This document shows positions 53,519-64,000 of a stretch of 64,000 nucleotides of DNA, one piece after another. The translations under genes and the position numbers were made by a program. The notes beneath the pieces are model-generated. The model was not told the origin of the DNA. It saw only the letters and a list, made by a program, of their open reading frames with translations, and made no database searches. This stretch comes from Branchiostoma belcheri (Eukaryota > Chordata > Leptocardii > Amphioxiformes > Branchiostomatidae). The stretch's first letter is position 1, and each line of letters starts with the position of its first letter. Location: positions 2,376,601-2,440,600 of the forward strand of contig NW_017803268.1 in NCBI RefSeq assembly GCF_001625305.1. The letters are read 5' to 3'.

Positions 53519-54269
53519 TTATGGAGGTTGCAGAACCACAATTTTGCATGTTCAGAGGTTGCTTCAGAATTAGTTTAATAATTATTCATTCTCCAAAATT
53601 AGGTGGATTTCAAACTCTTAAATTATTATCATGTATTCATGTACAATTCAGCCAGAAAATTAGCAATCACTCGGTCTATCTGGTTATTTTAAATTTGAAG
53701 AGTATAAAAATTTTGAGGGCATAATATATTTTGAAGCCCAACAGTATTTTTACTTGTTCCATATATCATCAGATTTGCAGATCATTTGAAGTACTGTAAA
53801 TTTATTAACTGTCGCGGTGGTTTTATTTTGCATAGGAGGGAGTTTTTTGTAGTGTTTTAAATTACGGTTCGAACAATTCTAGTGTAGTAGTGATACAAGG
53901 GAGACACATTGGCAACGTCATCAATTTGTGGTAGAGAAAAAAAATCACTGCAAAAAAATCACAGTGCATGTTTCAAGACTTACAGTAGTGTTCTTGTAAC
54001 TACAGGCATGACTTAATTTCTATATCTGTATAAATTTTCTTTCCAAAATCCAGTGTCTTTTCAAATTTATCTTTGACCAGTGGCATAGAGAGAAGTGTAA
54101 AGGAATGGAATACTTTGGGTATTTTAGTGCAACCTGTTTGTTATTTGCTGATAGTAGCTGTCTGCAAAAGAAAATGCTTCCGGGCACAACTGACTGCAAT
54201 AATTGTGTGCAAGTGAAATATCCTTGGTTTTGACTGTTTTGTATCATCTTTTTGTGATGAGGTCATTAT

Positions 54270-54275
54270 AATAAA
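54270..54275 (+). terminator. Candidate distal CRY poly(A) signal
   Basis: AATAAA followed by a GTGTAACAATGTGTTCTTTT stretch. If used, the transcript would end about 150 bp from the first possible WASHC3 signal on the other strand (TTTATT at 54423-54428). Confidence 0.35.
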
Positions 54276-54422
54276 CTGCAAAATGTGTAACAATGTGTTC
54301 TTTTGACTTGGTACATGGGGGGGGGGAGGTATTTTGCCAGCATACATGTAATAGTTAATATGTTTACTGTGGTTAATATGTTTACTGAAGACATTGCTAA
54401 CATACAATTGATTTGTACACAT

Positions 54423-54791
54423 TTTATTTGATGGTGACATAAACATTTTTTTCTTAAAACATTTCCTTACATAATGTCATAAAGGAATTCATATAAATGT
54501 TTTACATAAATTATTACAGTTTATCCACTTCACAAAATAGTCACCTTACAAATCAAGTGTTGGCACCTATTAACTGGACAATTATTTTCATTTAAAATAA
54601 CATTTTGTGTTCTAATCATAATTAAGAAAGAATTTGTCAATGTTATTGTTTTCTTTCTTTACGTCAAAAAAAGGAAAAGCTCATTTTGATATACTCTGAA
54701 AGATTTATTCTCCATGAAATGAGTCTTGATAGTGCTGTATTCATGTACATAAACCCATGTTCAGTTCTGGAATTAAGTCCAAAGGTTTATT
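54423..54791 (-). terminator. Candidate WASHC3 poly(A) signals
   Basis: AATAAA on the - strand occurs at 54786-54791, 54714-54719 and 54423-54428, which is 353 to 716 bp past the WASHC3 stop. I cannot tell which is used. Confidence 0.35.
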
Positions 54792-55143
54792 AAATCTAGG
54801 GCATATAGAAAGTACAGAGAGACTTCTCAGTTAACATTTCCCAATTGAAAATGGGGCATCTTCACTGCAAAATTTTGTTGTGAGCACTGCACTACCAGGG
54901 TTTAGAAGCAAGATTGCGGGGCACGTCTGGTCTAAACTGTGGCCACATAATTTACTACGGAGCACACTTGACAGTGCCCAATGGCAATGTTTTCTTCATT
55001 TTGCAGCACAAATTTTTGACTATTGAAGATTTCAAATTTGGGAATTTGACATGATTTTTTCCTTTGTAAGTCCAGAACTAGTTCCAGCGAACTGGTACAC
55101 AGCACTAGTCTTGATTGTAGAGTAAATGTGATAACTGTGACAT

Positions 55144-55482
55144 CTAGTCGCTGTCAGTGAAACTGCTTGCGCTCTCACTGTCACTGTCTTCCTGTGGGGC
55201 TCCAGCAGGGGCTGGGGCGTCAGGAGTGCTGGAATGCAGTTATACCCTCAATTATACATGTAACAACTTGAACAAGTGCCATTTCACACATAAACAAACA
55301 AATGCCATCCAAAACAAGTGATAACCACTTGTTCTAAACATTTTATTTCATGAGAAATACAAACCTAGCTGATCTACTGTTTACTGTAATTCTCTTTGTC
55401 TTCAAGGTGGCCAAATTTCATGGTCTAAGGAAAATGGACATGTTCACTGAACTTGATCTTCAAAGTGGCAACAAAAAGCAGG

Positions 55483-55516
<34 letters not shown>

Positions 55517-58500
55517 CACATGATATTATACCGGAAATGATAAGTTCACACTACAGAAGTGACTGTGAACTATGCAATATACATGGACATGTATTTGAAA
55601 CACAGTATCTACAAAACCACTAGGACAAGCATAACAGGAATAAATGGAGATCAGAGACAAGGGCAAAAGAAACAAACTTACTCTAACAGGTCTGGGTCCA
55701 GTCCTTCCATCGCAACCTTTGTCTTCAAAGCCTGGACTGGTACACCCTGGGAGGAAAATACACTTGTCTTTTTATAAGGTAACAGGTAAGGAGAGAACTC
55801 TTAGCACTAGTGAGAGCACTGCTAAATCATAGTCATGGTGTAAAATCTGGAGAACAAAACAGTTCATACAAAGTAGGTACAGTATGTCGGTGCTTGTCAT
55901 CTTTACCAAGTTGTCTGTAGACATGTTTCAAGAATACTCTGAAGGTTGATTGGATTGAGATAACTCACCATGTTGATCATCTTGAAGTACTTTGCATATC
56001 GTGGGTCCTGTGCCACAGTCATGGTGGGCGCTGCAGGGGCTGCTTCTTCAGGGGGAGGGGCAGCAGCTTCTGGAACAGCCTGGCATGATGGAGAACAGAT
56101 GACAGAAAATGTTAAATATTCACAGATATGCACAGAAGAAAGAAAAAATAAGCATACTAGTATATTGTAAAATGTCTACTACATGTACATGTACTATCAT
56201 CCTACTCTGTCCAGACAAACAAATACAAAACCCACAGATTAGACACCCCACAAAACACTTTTGAAGTACATAGAAGTACTAAGACTGACCTCTGACTCTG
56301 CTGGTTGCTGTGCTGATGCTGTGCTGTCAGCTGGTGCTGTCCCTGTTGGCACTGCTGTTCCGGCTGTCCCTGCTGTACTGGGAGGGGCGCTGTCCCCTGT
56401 GATGTTTTCCAGACCAGGAATGGACGCTATCTGGATGCCAACAAACAAGTAAACATCATCAAAGTTGAACAATCTTATCCAAAGTTACAACAGCCATAGA
56501 GAATTCCAGGCACCAGTTATGATAATATTGGTACAGGGCTTGAAATGCCCCCAAAAGTATTTCTAGCCCTGTGGTAAGTTTTTTTATGTGATGTTGTCCT
56601 TACCTTTGCCTCCAGTATGTTCATGGTTGTCTCTATTCTCTGTATTCTCAAGTTGATGTTGGCAAGTTTCTGAATGGGAAGAAAGTTGATAAAGACATAC
56701 ATTCTTCAACTCAGTCCAGTACAAGTGACCAACCTATGGTAAGCTTTTCAGTGTTTGAAACCGTACTCTCTAGAGTGATGTTTGGACAAAAGCTCTTTTT
56801 TGTGTGTGAGAAATATCTTATATGCAATCAACACATCTCTATGTAGAGGTTATTTTCTGGTCCGTTATACATTGACTAGGTCTTGCCAAAATGTATGGAA
56901 GGCACCATTTTGCTTCCTAAGTTACTGATATGCTTCCACTGAAAATTTTCGTAGTCCTTTGCTCCAAGTAAAACAAATGAAGACACGAGTAAACTTGACC
57001 AACCTCCTCACAGACGCAGGAGAACCTGTTGAGAAACCTCGCTGTGTGGGTGATGAAATGGTTGATGAAGGCCAACATCCTCTTCTGGTGGATGGCTCCA
57101 ATCTAGAGGTGTCGCCAAAAAAAATCATAACAGTATTAAACTAACATTGTCAAAAAATGAGTGGTACATAATTCTTGTAATAACAGCTCTCTAAGATAGG
57201 TCATACCAAGGACATTATACTGTCCTTGGTCATACAAATATGAATATAAGAGTTGGACGTTCATATTAAATATATGAATGTCAAGATCTTTTACTACTCA
57301 ACAAAAAGTCCAGGAACCAACTAGAAATGGTAATCTCTTGGACCTGGTCTTAGTTAATAACCCCAACATAATTGAGAAGACCACAGTAGTCCCGGGGATA
57401 AGTGACCACGACATGGTTCTAGTGGACGTTAACCTGGCACTGAAACAAAACAGGAAACCTAAGAGAAAAGTGTACATCCGCACAAAAGCCGACGAACCAG
57501 CCATTAAGAAAGACCTAAAGGATTATGCAACTAACTTTCACAAAAGAACTCAGGATATGTCAGTTACACAGAAGTGGTCAGACTTCAAAGACAAAATGAA
57601 AGACACGATGAACAAGCACATCCCAAGTAAGATAACATCAAGCAGATACAACTTGCCTTGGTACAACAGAAACCTAAGGAGGCACTGTCGTAAGAAGCAG
57701 CGGCTCTATAACAAAGCTAAGAAAACAGGCCAAGAGGAAGACTGGAACAAATATAAGAGAGTTAAGAAGGGAGTTCAGAAAAGCATAAGACAAGCACACT
57801 CTAAATACGTGGCAGACATACTGGGAGAAGCTATAGTTGACAAACCCAAAACATTCTGGTCGTACATAAAAGGACTGAGGAAAGACCTTGTCGGGGTAGC
57901 ACCCCTAAAGGTGGGAAATACCATCATCAGTGACAGTGGGAAAAAAGCAGAAGTACTCAGTTCACAGTTCAAAAGTGTTTTCACAGAGGAAGACACCACA
58001 GATATGCCATCTCTAGGCCAGCCCTGTACTCCTCCAATGGAACATATAGTAGTTTCTACTGATGGTGTCGAAAAAATGCTTCAAGGTCTCAATCCCTCTA
58101 AAGCATCCGGACCAGACCAAATACCACCGTGGTTCCTCAAGTTGACAGCTAGTGAAATCGCGCCTGTTCTAACCAATATTTTCCAACACTCGCTAAACAC
58201 TGCAGAAATCCCTAAAGATTGGAGGGATGCAAATATATGCGCCATCTTTAAAAAAGGAGATAGAGCGGTCCCCAGCAACTACAGACCTGTTTCACTGACC
58301 TGCATATCCTGCAAACTACTTGAACATATTATCCATAGCCAAATCATGAAGCACCTAGAAAGTTACAGTATATTAACAGATTACCAGCATGGATTCAGAG
58401 CCAAACGATCCACAGAAACACAGCTTATACTAACAGTCCATGACATAGCTGGCGCACTAAACAGTAAACGGCAGGTAGATTTAGCAATACTTGATTTCAC

Positions 58501-60926
58501 TAAAGCCTTTGATAAAGTCCCCCATGGCAGGCTCATCTCAAAACTGGAGTATTATGGAATCCAAGGCCCTACGCTGAATTGGTTAAAGGCTTTCCTGACC
58601 AACAGGGAGCAAACAGTAGTGGTTGAAGGGAAGGCGTCGGCTCCAGTTAAAGTAGCGTCTGGGGTCCCTCAAGGAACCGTCCTGGGGCCATTGCTCTTTC
58701 TCTTGTATATAAATGACCTACCAGATCAGCTTGACTCAAATGTGAGGTTATTTGCCGAATGACTGTCTATTGTATGTAGAGCTTTCTACACAGACCGACT
58801 CACAACTTCTCCAAAAAGACCTGAACACCCTGGAAGAATGGCAAAGCAAATGGCTCATGCAGTTTAATCCCGAAAAATGCTACATTATTGCACATAACAA
58901 ACAAACGAACACCACATGCAACTAGCTACCAGTTTTGTGGTCAGGCTTTAGCAACCACAAAAATCCATCCGTATCTGGGCGTCACGCTGACAAGCGGACT
59001 GAAGTGGGGTACACATGTTAATAATATCACAACTAAGGCGAAACAGACATTGGGAGTGATTAAACGTAATCTGTGGGCATGTCCAACTAGAGTAAAATCA
59101 CTTGCATACACGTCACTTGTAAGACCGAACCTAGAATACGCTGCGACAGTATGGGATCCATATACAAAGAAAGACAAAGACAAATTGGAAAGGGTACAGA
59201 ATCAAGCTGCAAGATTCTGTATGAACAACTATGTAAGAGGTGCTAGTGTCACGGAAATGAAAAGAAACCTACAGTGGACTTCACTGGAAGACAGGAGAAA
59301 GATGTCTAGACTATGCATGATGTACAAAATGTCTAATAAACTGGTGGATGTCCCAACTACTAAGTACCTAATACCAGCCCAGAAGAGAACAAGAAATAGC
59401 CACGCATTCAAGTACCAGAGTTATCAACCAAGGATTGAGGTGTTCAAGAATTCATTCTTTCCTAGAACTATCGCAGAGTGGAACTCACTGTCACCAAGTA
59501 CAGTAGGGGCATTGTCAATAGATAGCTTTAAACAATGTCTAGAGCTAGAAGTTCAAGGGTTAGGTGTAACAAGTCGATCGGTGTAATATAGCCAGCTGCC
59601 GCCGCGCCGCGTGCCTGCGAAGCTGGTGTGTTACGCCGAAAGGCGGTTATACCGGCTATACAGATACAGAGAAAAACATCTTACATCATACTGATATCTG
59701 TGAGTGAAAAATGCAACATTGCCAACAGAAAGCAGTTGCTTGTTTTGTGTGGTAGGCTGGTTCTAGCTACTAGTACATGTATTTATTGGTGGTACCCAAA
59801 AATAAAGGGACTCATCATGTATTTTGTTTCTGGGTCATTTCAAAAGCTTCAAGTATGAAATGATGAGGAAAATGTGCTAAGAAATGACAGTAAGTGTCAA
59901 TATCAGACAGATTTCCTGATCCAGAATATTTTTGTATGATATTTGTCACCCTAAACATGCCCGTAGCCAGGATTTTGAATGGGGGGGTTCGTCCCACTGC
60001 TTGAGGGGACCTCGAGCGCCGTAGGCGCGAGGTTCCTAGGGGGGTCCGGGGGCATGCTCCCCCGGAAAATTTTGAAAAATGAACCTTTTAAAATGGCATT
60101 TCGTGCATTTTTGAGAGGATTTCCAAGAAAAAATCAGAGATAAATTTTTATTCAATGACAAAGGAAGCAGTTTTTCTACGATTCCAGTCTATCTTTTCAA
60201 GAAAAATCTAGGACCTTTACATAAAATGTGGACCAAAAAGTGGACCTTTACATAAAATGTGGACCAAAAAGTGGACCCTTCACATAAAAAGTGGCCCAAA
60301 AAGTGGACCTTTGAGCCTTGTGGGGGGGTTCTTCCGAACCCCCGAACCCCCCCTGGCTACGGGCATGGTATAGCAAGCCATTTTAATAGCAAGAACCCAT
60401 TGAATACAAAAGAACATTCCAATTACATGTAAGTTCTTCCCAACGCATTACACAAGAACAACTCAATTTATTTTTAAGTGTTGCCNNNNNNNNNNNNNNN
60501 NNNNNCCCCCGGAAAATTTTGAAAAATGAACCTTTTAAAATGGCATTTCGTGCATTTTTGAGAGGATTTCCAAGAAAAAATCAGAGATAAATTTTTATTC
60601 AATGACAAAGGAAGCAGTTTTTCTACGATTCCAGTCTATCTTTTCAAGAAAAATCTAGGACCTTTACATAAAATGTGGACCAAAAAGTGGACCTTTGCAT
60701 AAAATGTGGACCAAAAAGTGGACCTTTACATAAAAAGTGGACCAAAAAGTGGACCTTTGAGCCTTGTGGGGGGGTTCTTCCGAACCCCCGAACCCCCCTG
60801 GCTACGGGCATGCTAAAATTGAAAGTCACGAGATCGATGTTTGAATTATAAAACCTTGATAAAAACCTAACATACCTTAGTATAGTCCACTCCAGGGCCT
60901 ACTAAAGGCAAGCCGTCGGCATCCAT
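55144..60926 (-). CDS. WASHC3: WASH complex subunit 3 (CCDC53)
   Basis: Seven coding exons, right to left: 60926-60876, 57102-57004, 56669-56604, 56430-56290, 56079-55969, 55746-55682, 55228-55144. All have GT-AG borders and consistent phases; 205 codons against about 194 in human. It begins MDADGLPLVGPGVDYTK, then AIHQKRMLAFINHFITHTAR, then the coiled-coil heptads LANINLRIQRIETTMNILEA, a Pro/Thr/Ala-rich linker, TMTVAQDPRYAKYFKMINMG, VAMEGLDPDLL and an acidic DSDSESASS end. These blocks and their order match CCDC53. The protein is the small coiled-coil subunit of the WASH complex, which activates Arp2/3 on endosomes. The linker of exons 4-5 is longer and more repetitive than in vertebrates. 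Intron 1 (3.8 kb) carries a LINE, MITEs and the assembly gap. Confidence 0.95.
55488..55511. repeat. (GT)n microsatellite in WASHC3 intron 6
   Basis: Uninterrupted GT run of about 12 units. Confidence 0.9.
56533..56573. repeat. Minimal hAT-like palindrome CAGGGCTTGAAAT
   Basis: 41 bp made of two inverted ends of the CAGGGCT-GAAAT type (ATTTCTAGCCCTG on the right) with almost no interior. TGGTA is present at both sides. Confidence 0.45.
57270..59675 (+). pseudogene. CR1/Jockey-like LINE, 5'-truncated and frameshifted
   Basis: Lies antisense in WASHC3 intron 1. It opens in the last part of the apurinic endonuclease domain (NGNLLDLVLVNNP, PGISDHDMVLVDV), then linker, then RT: AIFKKGDRAVPSNYRPVSLT, QHGFRAKRSTETQLI, ILDFTKAFDKVPHGRL, GVPQGTVLGPLLFLLYINDL. 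An extra A at about 58757-58759 breaks the frame inside the catalytic FADD motif. A second shift near 58885-58920 moves the C-terminal part (HPYLGVTLTS to EWNSLSPSTVGALS) to the frame ending at 59586. The 3' end is GGTTATACCGGCTATACAGA with ATACAGA repeats. Inactive copy. Confidence 0.9.
59690..59955 (+). repeat. MITE family C, right-half fragment
   Basis: CATACTGATATCTGTGAGTG, then GTTGCTTGTTTTGTGTGGTAGG, then AATATCAGACAGATTTC, matches 44425-44740. The left half is missing, and the fragment directly abuts the LINE 3' tail. The LINE may have inserted into or deleted part of this MITE. Confidence 0.65.
59959..60364. mobile_element. MITE with GCCCGTAGCCAGG ends, copy 1
   Basis: GCCCGTAGCCAGG at 59959-59971 is perfectly inverted at the right end (CCTGGCTACGGGC to 60364). 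Near the right it carries tandem ~30-bp units (ACCTTTACATAAAATGTGGA, CCAAAAAGTGG). No ORF. Confidence 0.8.
60486..60505. other. Assembly gap (20 N)
   Basis: Twenty Ns; the true size is unknown. The sequence to the right resumes inside a second MITE copy. Confidence 0.99.
60506..60809. mobile_element. MITE with GCCCGTAGCCAGG ends, copy 2, cut by gap
   Basis: Starts at CCCCCGGAAAATTTTGAAAA, the same internal point as 60057 in copy 1, and is almost identical to it through to CCTGGCTACGGGC at 60809. The left ~100 bp are missing at the gap. Confidence 0.85.
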
Positions 60927-61075
60927 TGCGATCAGATCTCTCTACAAACCTTTAAACAAAATATCTTCACTCTCTACACCGTAAAATCCTCAAAATCAGG
61001 ACGAAAACATGATTATTTCTGTCATATACGCATCACTTTTGAAAGGTGTCCTCCCCTTACGCCGAGGCCCCTTTT

Positions 61076-61083
61076 ACTTCCGG
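61076..61083 (-). promoter_or_regulatory. Possible ETS site upstream of WASHC3
   Basis: CCGGAAGT on the - strand, about 150 bp upstream of the WASHC3 ATG, in a GC-richer patch (ACGCCGAGGCCCC). ETS sites are common in housekeeping promoters; this is a short match only. Confidence 0.35.
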
Positions 61084-61089
61084 GTATAG

Positions 61090-62285
61090 CCGCAGTTGTC
61101 ATAAATCGGATCCTGTAAAATAATTTTAACCTCAGTATATAAATTGTCCAACGTATACAGTTGTTTATATATTATACTGTTTTTTATTCTTAGATTAGTT
61201 TAGACACATGGTGAATATAATTGGTGGATGTACGGAAATAACGTTACATGTTGACGGGCATAGCGTCAAGAAATTAGGGACAGCCTCAGTCGGAAGCCCC
61301 AAGCTCCAGGGATGGTCAATTTTTAGCATAATTTTCAATTTTATGAAGTTTTCATGGAATTTCTGCAAGATTTTCGCAAAGTTTGAACCGTAACATGCTA
61401 TTTTATATTCTGGTAAGTACGCTGAGCTATACAAAACTTACTTTTTGCTCATCTTTCTTTGCAAACGAAGGTCTCTAACCTCTTTTGACCGCCCGTGACC
61501 CCATTTAATTTTCGCGGTTTGCCCCCCTCCCCACCCCAAAAAACAAACAAAAACTTTGTTTCTTTCGAAACTTTCTGGTTAACTTATTTGTTTGAGCATA
61601 ATGTTTAGAGTTCAAAGCTTTTAAATCCCTTTTTTTTTATATAATGTCAGGATGACCGGAGTCATAAACCAGGATAAACTCCAGGAAATGTCACATTATA
61701 TAAGCCATACGTCAGAGACATGTTATATAAGCGTATGGAAAATACGTGCGTAGGCGAACGTAAAACCGTATATATATACCGTTATACTTGATATATGATC
61801 TTTCTTCAGCTCCGAAGGACGAGGAAGATATCAGGACCCAGAAACGTCGCCTTTTGTGGCAAAAATATTTTCTCTTTATCTTTTTAATTTTAGATAAATA
61901 TTTGTTGTTTAGTGTTTGTGTATTTGCTTGTTGTGGCATCTATGATTGTTTGAATGCGTTTTGTTTTTATTTTCTATTTGGATAATGGTGCATATGATAT
62001 TCAGAACTTGATCAATTTGTTGCTAGTTTGATATTCATATCCTTGGATAACCTCTAACAAATTATCATATCAATGCATCTTATTAAGTCAAGGAGGTTTA
62101 AGGAGTCGAATGTCACTTAAAGGGCGCTAATTTTCATTGTGTCTCCTTCTCCCGTTAACCTCATCTGTCAAATCCTTGAAGGTTGATTGAAGTGCCAAAC
62201 CCAGAAGTATAACCTTAAAGAAGCTACATTGTATTTGTTGTTGCTTTTATCTATATTTACCTGCTCTCGCTCTGCGGCACATAGT
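61090..62285. other. Intergenic, no gene seen
   Basis: Short ORFs only. GCTCCGAAGGACGAGGAAGA...CAGAAACGTCGCC at 61810-61852 follows an acceptor-like TTTCTTCAG, but no exon family is recognised. Confidence 0.45.
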
Positions 62286-62287
62286 CG

Positions 62288-62471
62288 AGGGCCTGCAAGC
62301 CCTTTTTCGTAAGGCGTAATCAGGCGTAATCTGCAAAAATCAACGTAATCCGTAATAGTACATTAGCCGCAAAGCGTAAAGTCGTAATCAGCTCTGAGAC
62401 TTTAACGTAATTCGTAATAGGCGGCGAAACTTTTGCGTAATTCGTAATCACTACCCCCCTTTGCAGGCCCT
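62288..62471. mobile_element. Small hAT-like MITE, AGGGCCTGCAA ends
   Basis: AGGGCCTGCAA and the inverted TTGCAGGCCCT enclose 184 bp. The flanks CATAGTCG (62280-62287) and CATAGTCC (62472-62479) agree at 7 of 8 bases. The interior repeats GCGTAATC and CGTAATCCGTAATA many times. Confidence 0.75.
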
Positions 62472-62479
62472 CATAGTCC

Positions 62480-63310
62480 CATTTGCTTGCCTTCTTGCTT
62501 CTTGCAGTGGTGCATTCTTCTCCTATTTTTATTTGTCCTAATCTGCTTTCTTCTCCTTTTTACAAATAATACAACCTCCTCATTCTTCCTCATTTGTCAA
62601 ATCGCTGGGATGTTGCTCTGTAATCCAAGAGGGTCTTTTGTGGTTTCACCAGTAAAAACCCTTATAGATCAGTTTTTTGTGGAGGGATTCATTTGATTGT
62701 ATGAATCTATGACCTTTTCTTTGTGATGCTAATAAGGGTTGTAGGGCTCCATTTTGTTTTTTTTTTGTTTTTTTTTTTGTTCTGGGAAGAAAGAATGACT
62801 TTTTATAGAGAGTCTGCACCCCCCTTTTTCTGTGAGGCATAGCAGGCTATTTTCATCATCATCATCATTATTTTGATTCACCGTTAATTGTAGAAGACCC
62901 CCTTTACATTAGACATTGTCGGCAAACTCTTTGTAAACAACATTGCAATAAAAAATTCAGAGAAATTGCATGTACTTTCTGTAGTACTGTACAAAGACTA
63001 AAACCAAACATTTTGATAGGAGATACATGAGCAAATACTTGGTAAGGGCTAAAACATTTTTTCAAAAGGCTGGCAAATGCATGTAGGTATGTCATTGTCT
63101 GCATCTGTGTTTGCATTTTTCATAATTTGTAGTATGTCTTTGTTGTGTGTTGAGTATGTTTGTCATCATTTGTACTACTACTCGTAGTATCTTCTATCAC
63201 AACGAAAGAGATTATTTTATGGTAGGAATGTTTAATTCCTTGTAAAGCAGTTTAGAGAAAACTGTTGTGTTGTGGTGGAAATGTATTTTGACTGGCCAGG
63301 CTTCTCTGAC
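62480..63310. other. Intergenic, no gene seen
   Basis: T-rich tract around 62755-62780 and a (CAT)n run near 62857. Otherwise unassigned. Confidence 0.5.
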
Positions 63311-63314
63311 AGCC

Positions 63315-63700
63315 AATGCATCCAGTGCAGTTTTAGGGCTTGGAAACCAGATTTTTCAAAGTCAATATTCTAGTCACTTATCTACATACTAAGTTGAAAC
63401 AGCAATGTATATCAATATTCATTGAGCAAAAATGCCCAAATTCTGACGAAAAACGGTTACTGGAAGGACCTGGATTGATTTTTAGGGTACCACCCAGAAA
63501 ATAAAGGACTAATCTTGGGGCTTGTTTCTGCAGTTTTAATTTTTTGTAGTTTAAATGCCTAAACGTTTAGCCTAAAGTATGAAATATTGATCCAAATGTA
63601 CTTATGTAGGATAGTATGAGTCAATATCATACAGGTTGCCTAATTCAGAATATTTCCAGTTTTGCTGTCCTAAAAATTGCGTTGGATGCCTTTAATGACT
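63315..63700. mobile_element. MITE family C, copy near right edge
   Basis: CATCCAGTGCAGTTTTAGGG at the left is inverted at CCTAAAAATTGCGTTGGATG on the right, followed by CCTTTAATG. The left half matches 36085-36240 and the right half matches 59740-59955 and 44500-44745. Confidence 0.7.
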
Positions 63701-64000
63701 GTTAAAGAAGCTTAGTTATGTCCAGTAACAAATGTTGACTGCATATCGTACAACACGTAACAAAGACATGGTCGCTGAAGTGGTGATTTTTAACATGCAG
63801 AGCCCCTTATGTCCCCATTAGGTACAGTCCTGTGCAGATAGACATGGAAGCCCTTTCTGTCTTCACCTCTAAGTCAAGTACCCACTTCTGCCTGATAAGT
63901 GTGTCAAGAGATGCTTGTTACTATTTATATCTGTGTAGAGTCCTGTACAGTAGCTCTGTAACACTCATGAATATATTAAATGTACCATGAGTGAGTCCAT
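63701..64000. other. Right edge, nothing recognised
   Basis: No ORF, repeat end or RNA gene that I can support. Confidence 0.4.

Noticed and set aside
61810..61860. Possible exon after TTTCTTCAG
   Set aside because: The open frame runs into Phe/Leu-rich intron-like sequence; no donor or homologous protein is recognised.

Overview
The window looks like nuclear DNA of an invertebrate deuterostome, most likely a cephalochordate (amphioxus, Branchiostoma). This is inferred from two intron-rich host genes whose proteins resemble their vertebrate orthologues closely, and from a dense mixture of transposon families. It is a draft assembly: one run of 20 Ns lies at 60486-60505.

Two host genes are clear. 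A cryptochrome gene of the animal repressor (CRY1/CRY2) type runs on the + strand from an ATG at 19564 to a stop at 51910. I could join 14 coding exons with canonical splice sites and consistent phases, giving 574 codons, or 560 if a 42-bp cassette exon is skipped. WASHC3 (CCDC53), the small coiled-coil subunit of the WASH actin-nucleation complex, runs on the - strand from an ATG at 60926 to a stop at 55144, with 7 exons and 205 codons. The two genes are tail to tail. As I recall, their human orthologues CRY1 and WASHC3 also lie close together on 12q23, so this may be an old linkage.

Layout: 0.2-3.0 kb holds a broken PHD-FLYWCH-MULE transposase gene on the - strand, split by a small hAT-type element. 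3.1-19.2 kb has no convincing host gene. It holds tandem repeats, SINEs, a Penelope (GIY-YIG) remnant, a 0.73-kb mariner-like MITE and a 3.2-kb block bounded by perfect 26-bp inverted repeats. 19.3-54.3 kb is the cryptochrome locus. Its 14.5-kb first intron contains a complete 5.2-kb DIRS-type tyrosine-recombinase retrotransposon, with gag, RT-RNase H and recombinase ORFs, inverted termini and an internal complementary region. Other introns hold Harbinger-like and hAT-like MITEs, some nested, a ~450-bp tandem satellite and a duplicated exon/intron junction. 55.1-60.9 kb is WASHC3, with a broken CR1-like LINE in its first intron. 61-64 kb is upstream flank with MITE copies.

The transposon families are recognised by shared termini and target-site duplications seen directly in the sequence: TTA or TAA for the GGCCACA families, 8 bp for the hAT types, TA for the mariner types and TTAA for another. 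The most unusual items are the intact DIRS terminal architecture, a long hairpin in the predicted cryptochrome 3' UTR, the copied exon-9 splice donor and the hAT insertion into a zinc-finger codon stretch. I found no CRISPR array, operon or prokaryotic system, and nothing I would defend as a wholly new biological system.
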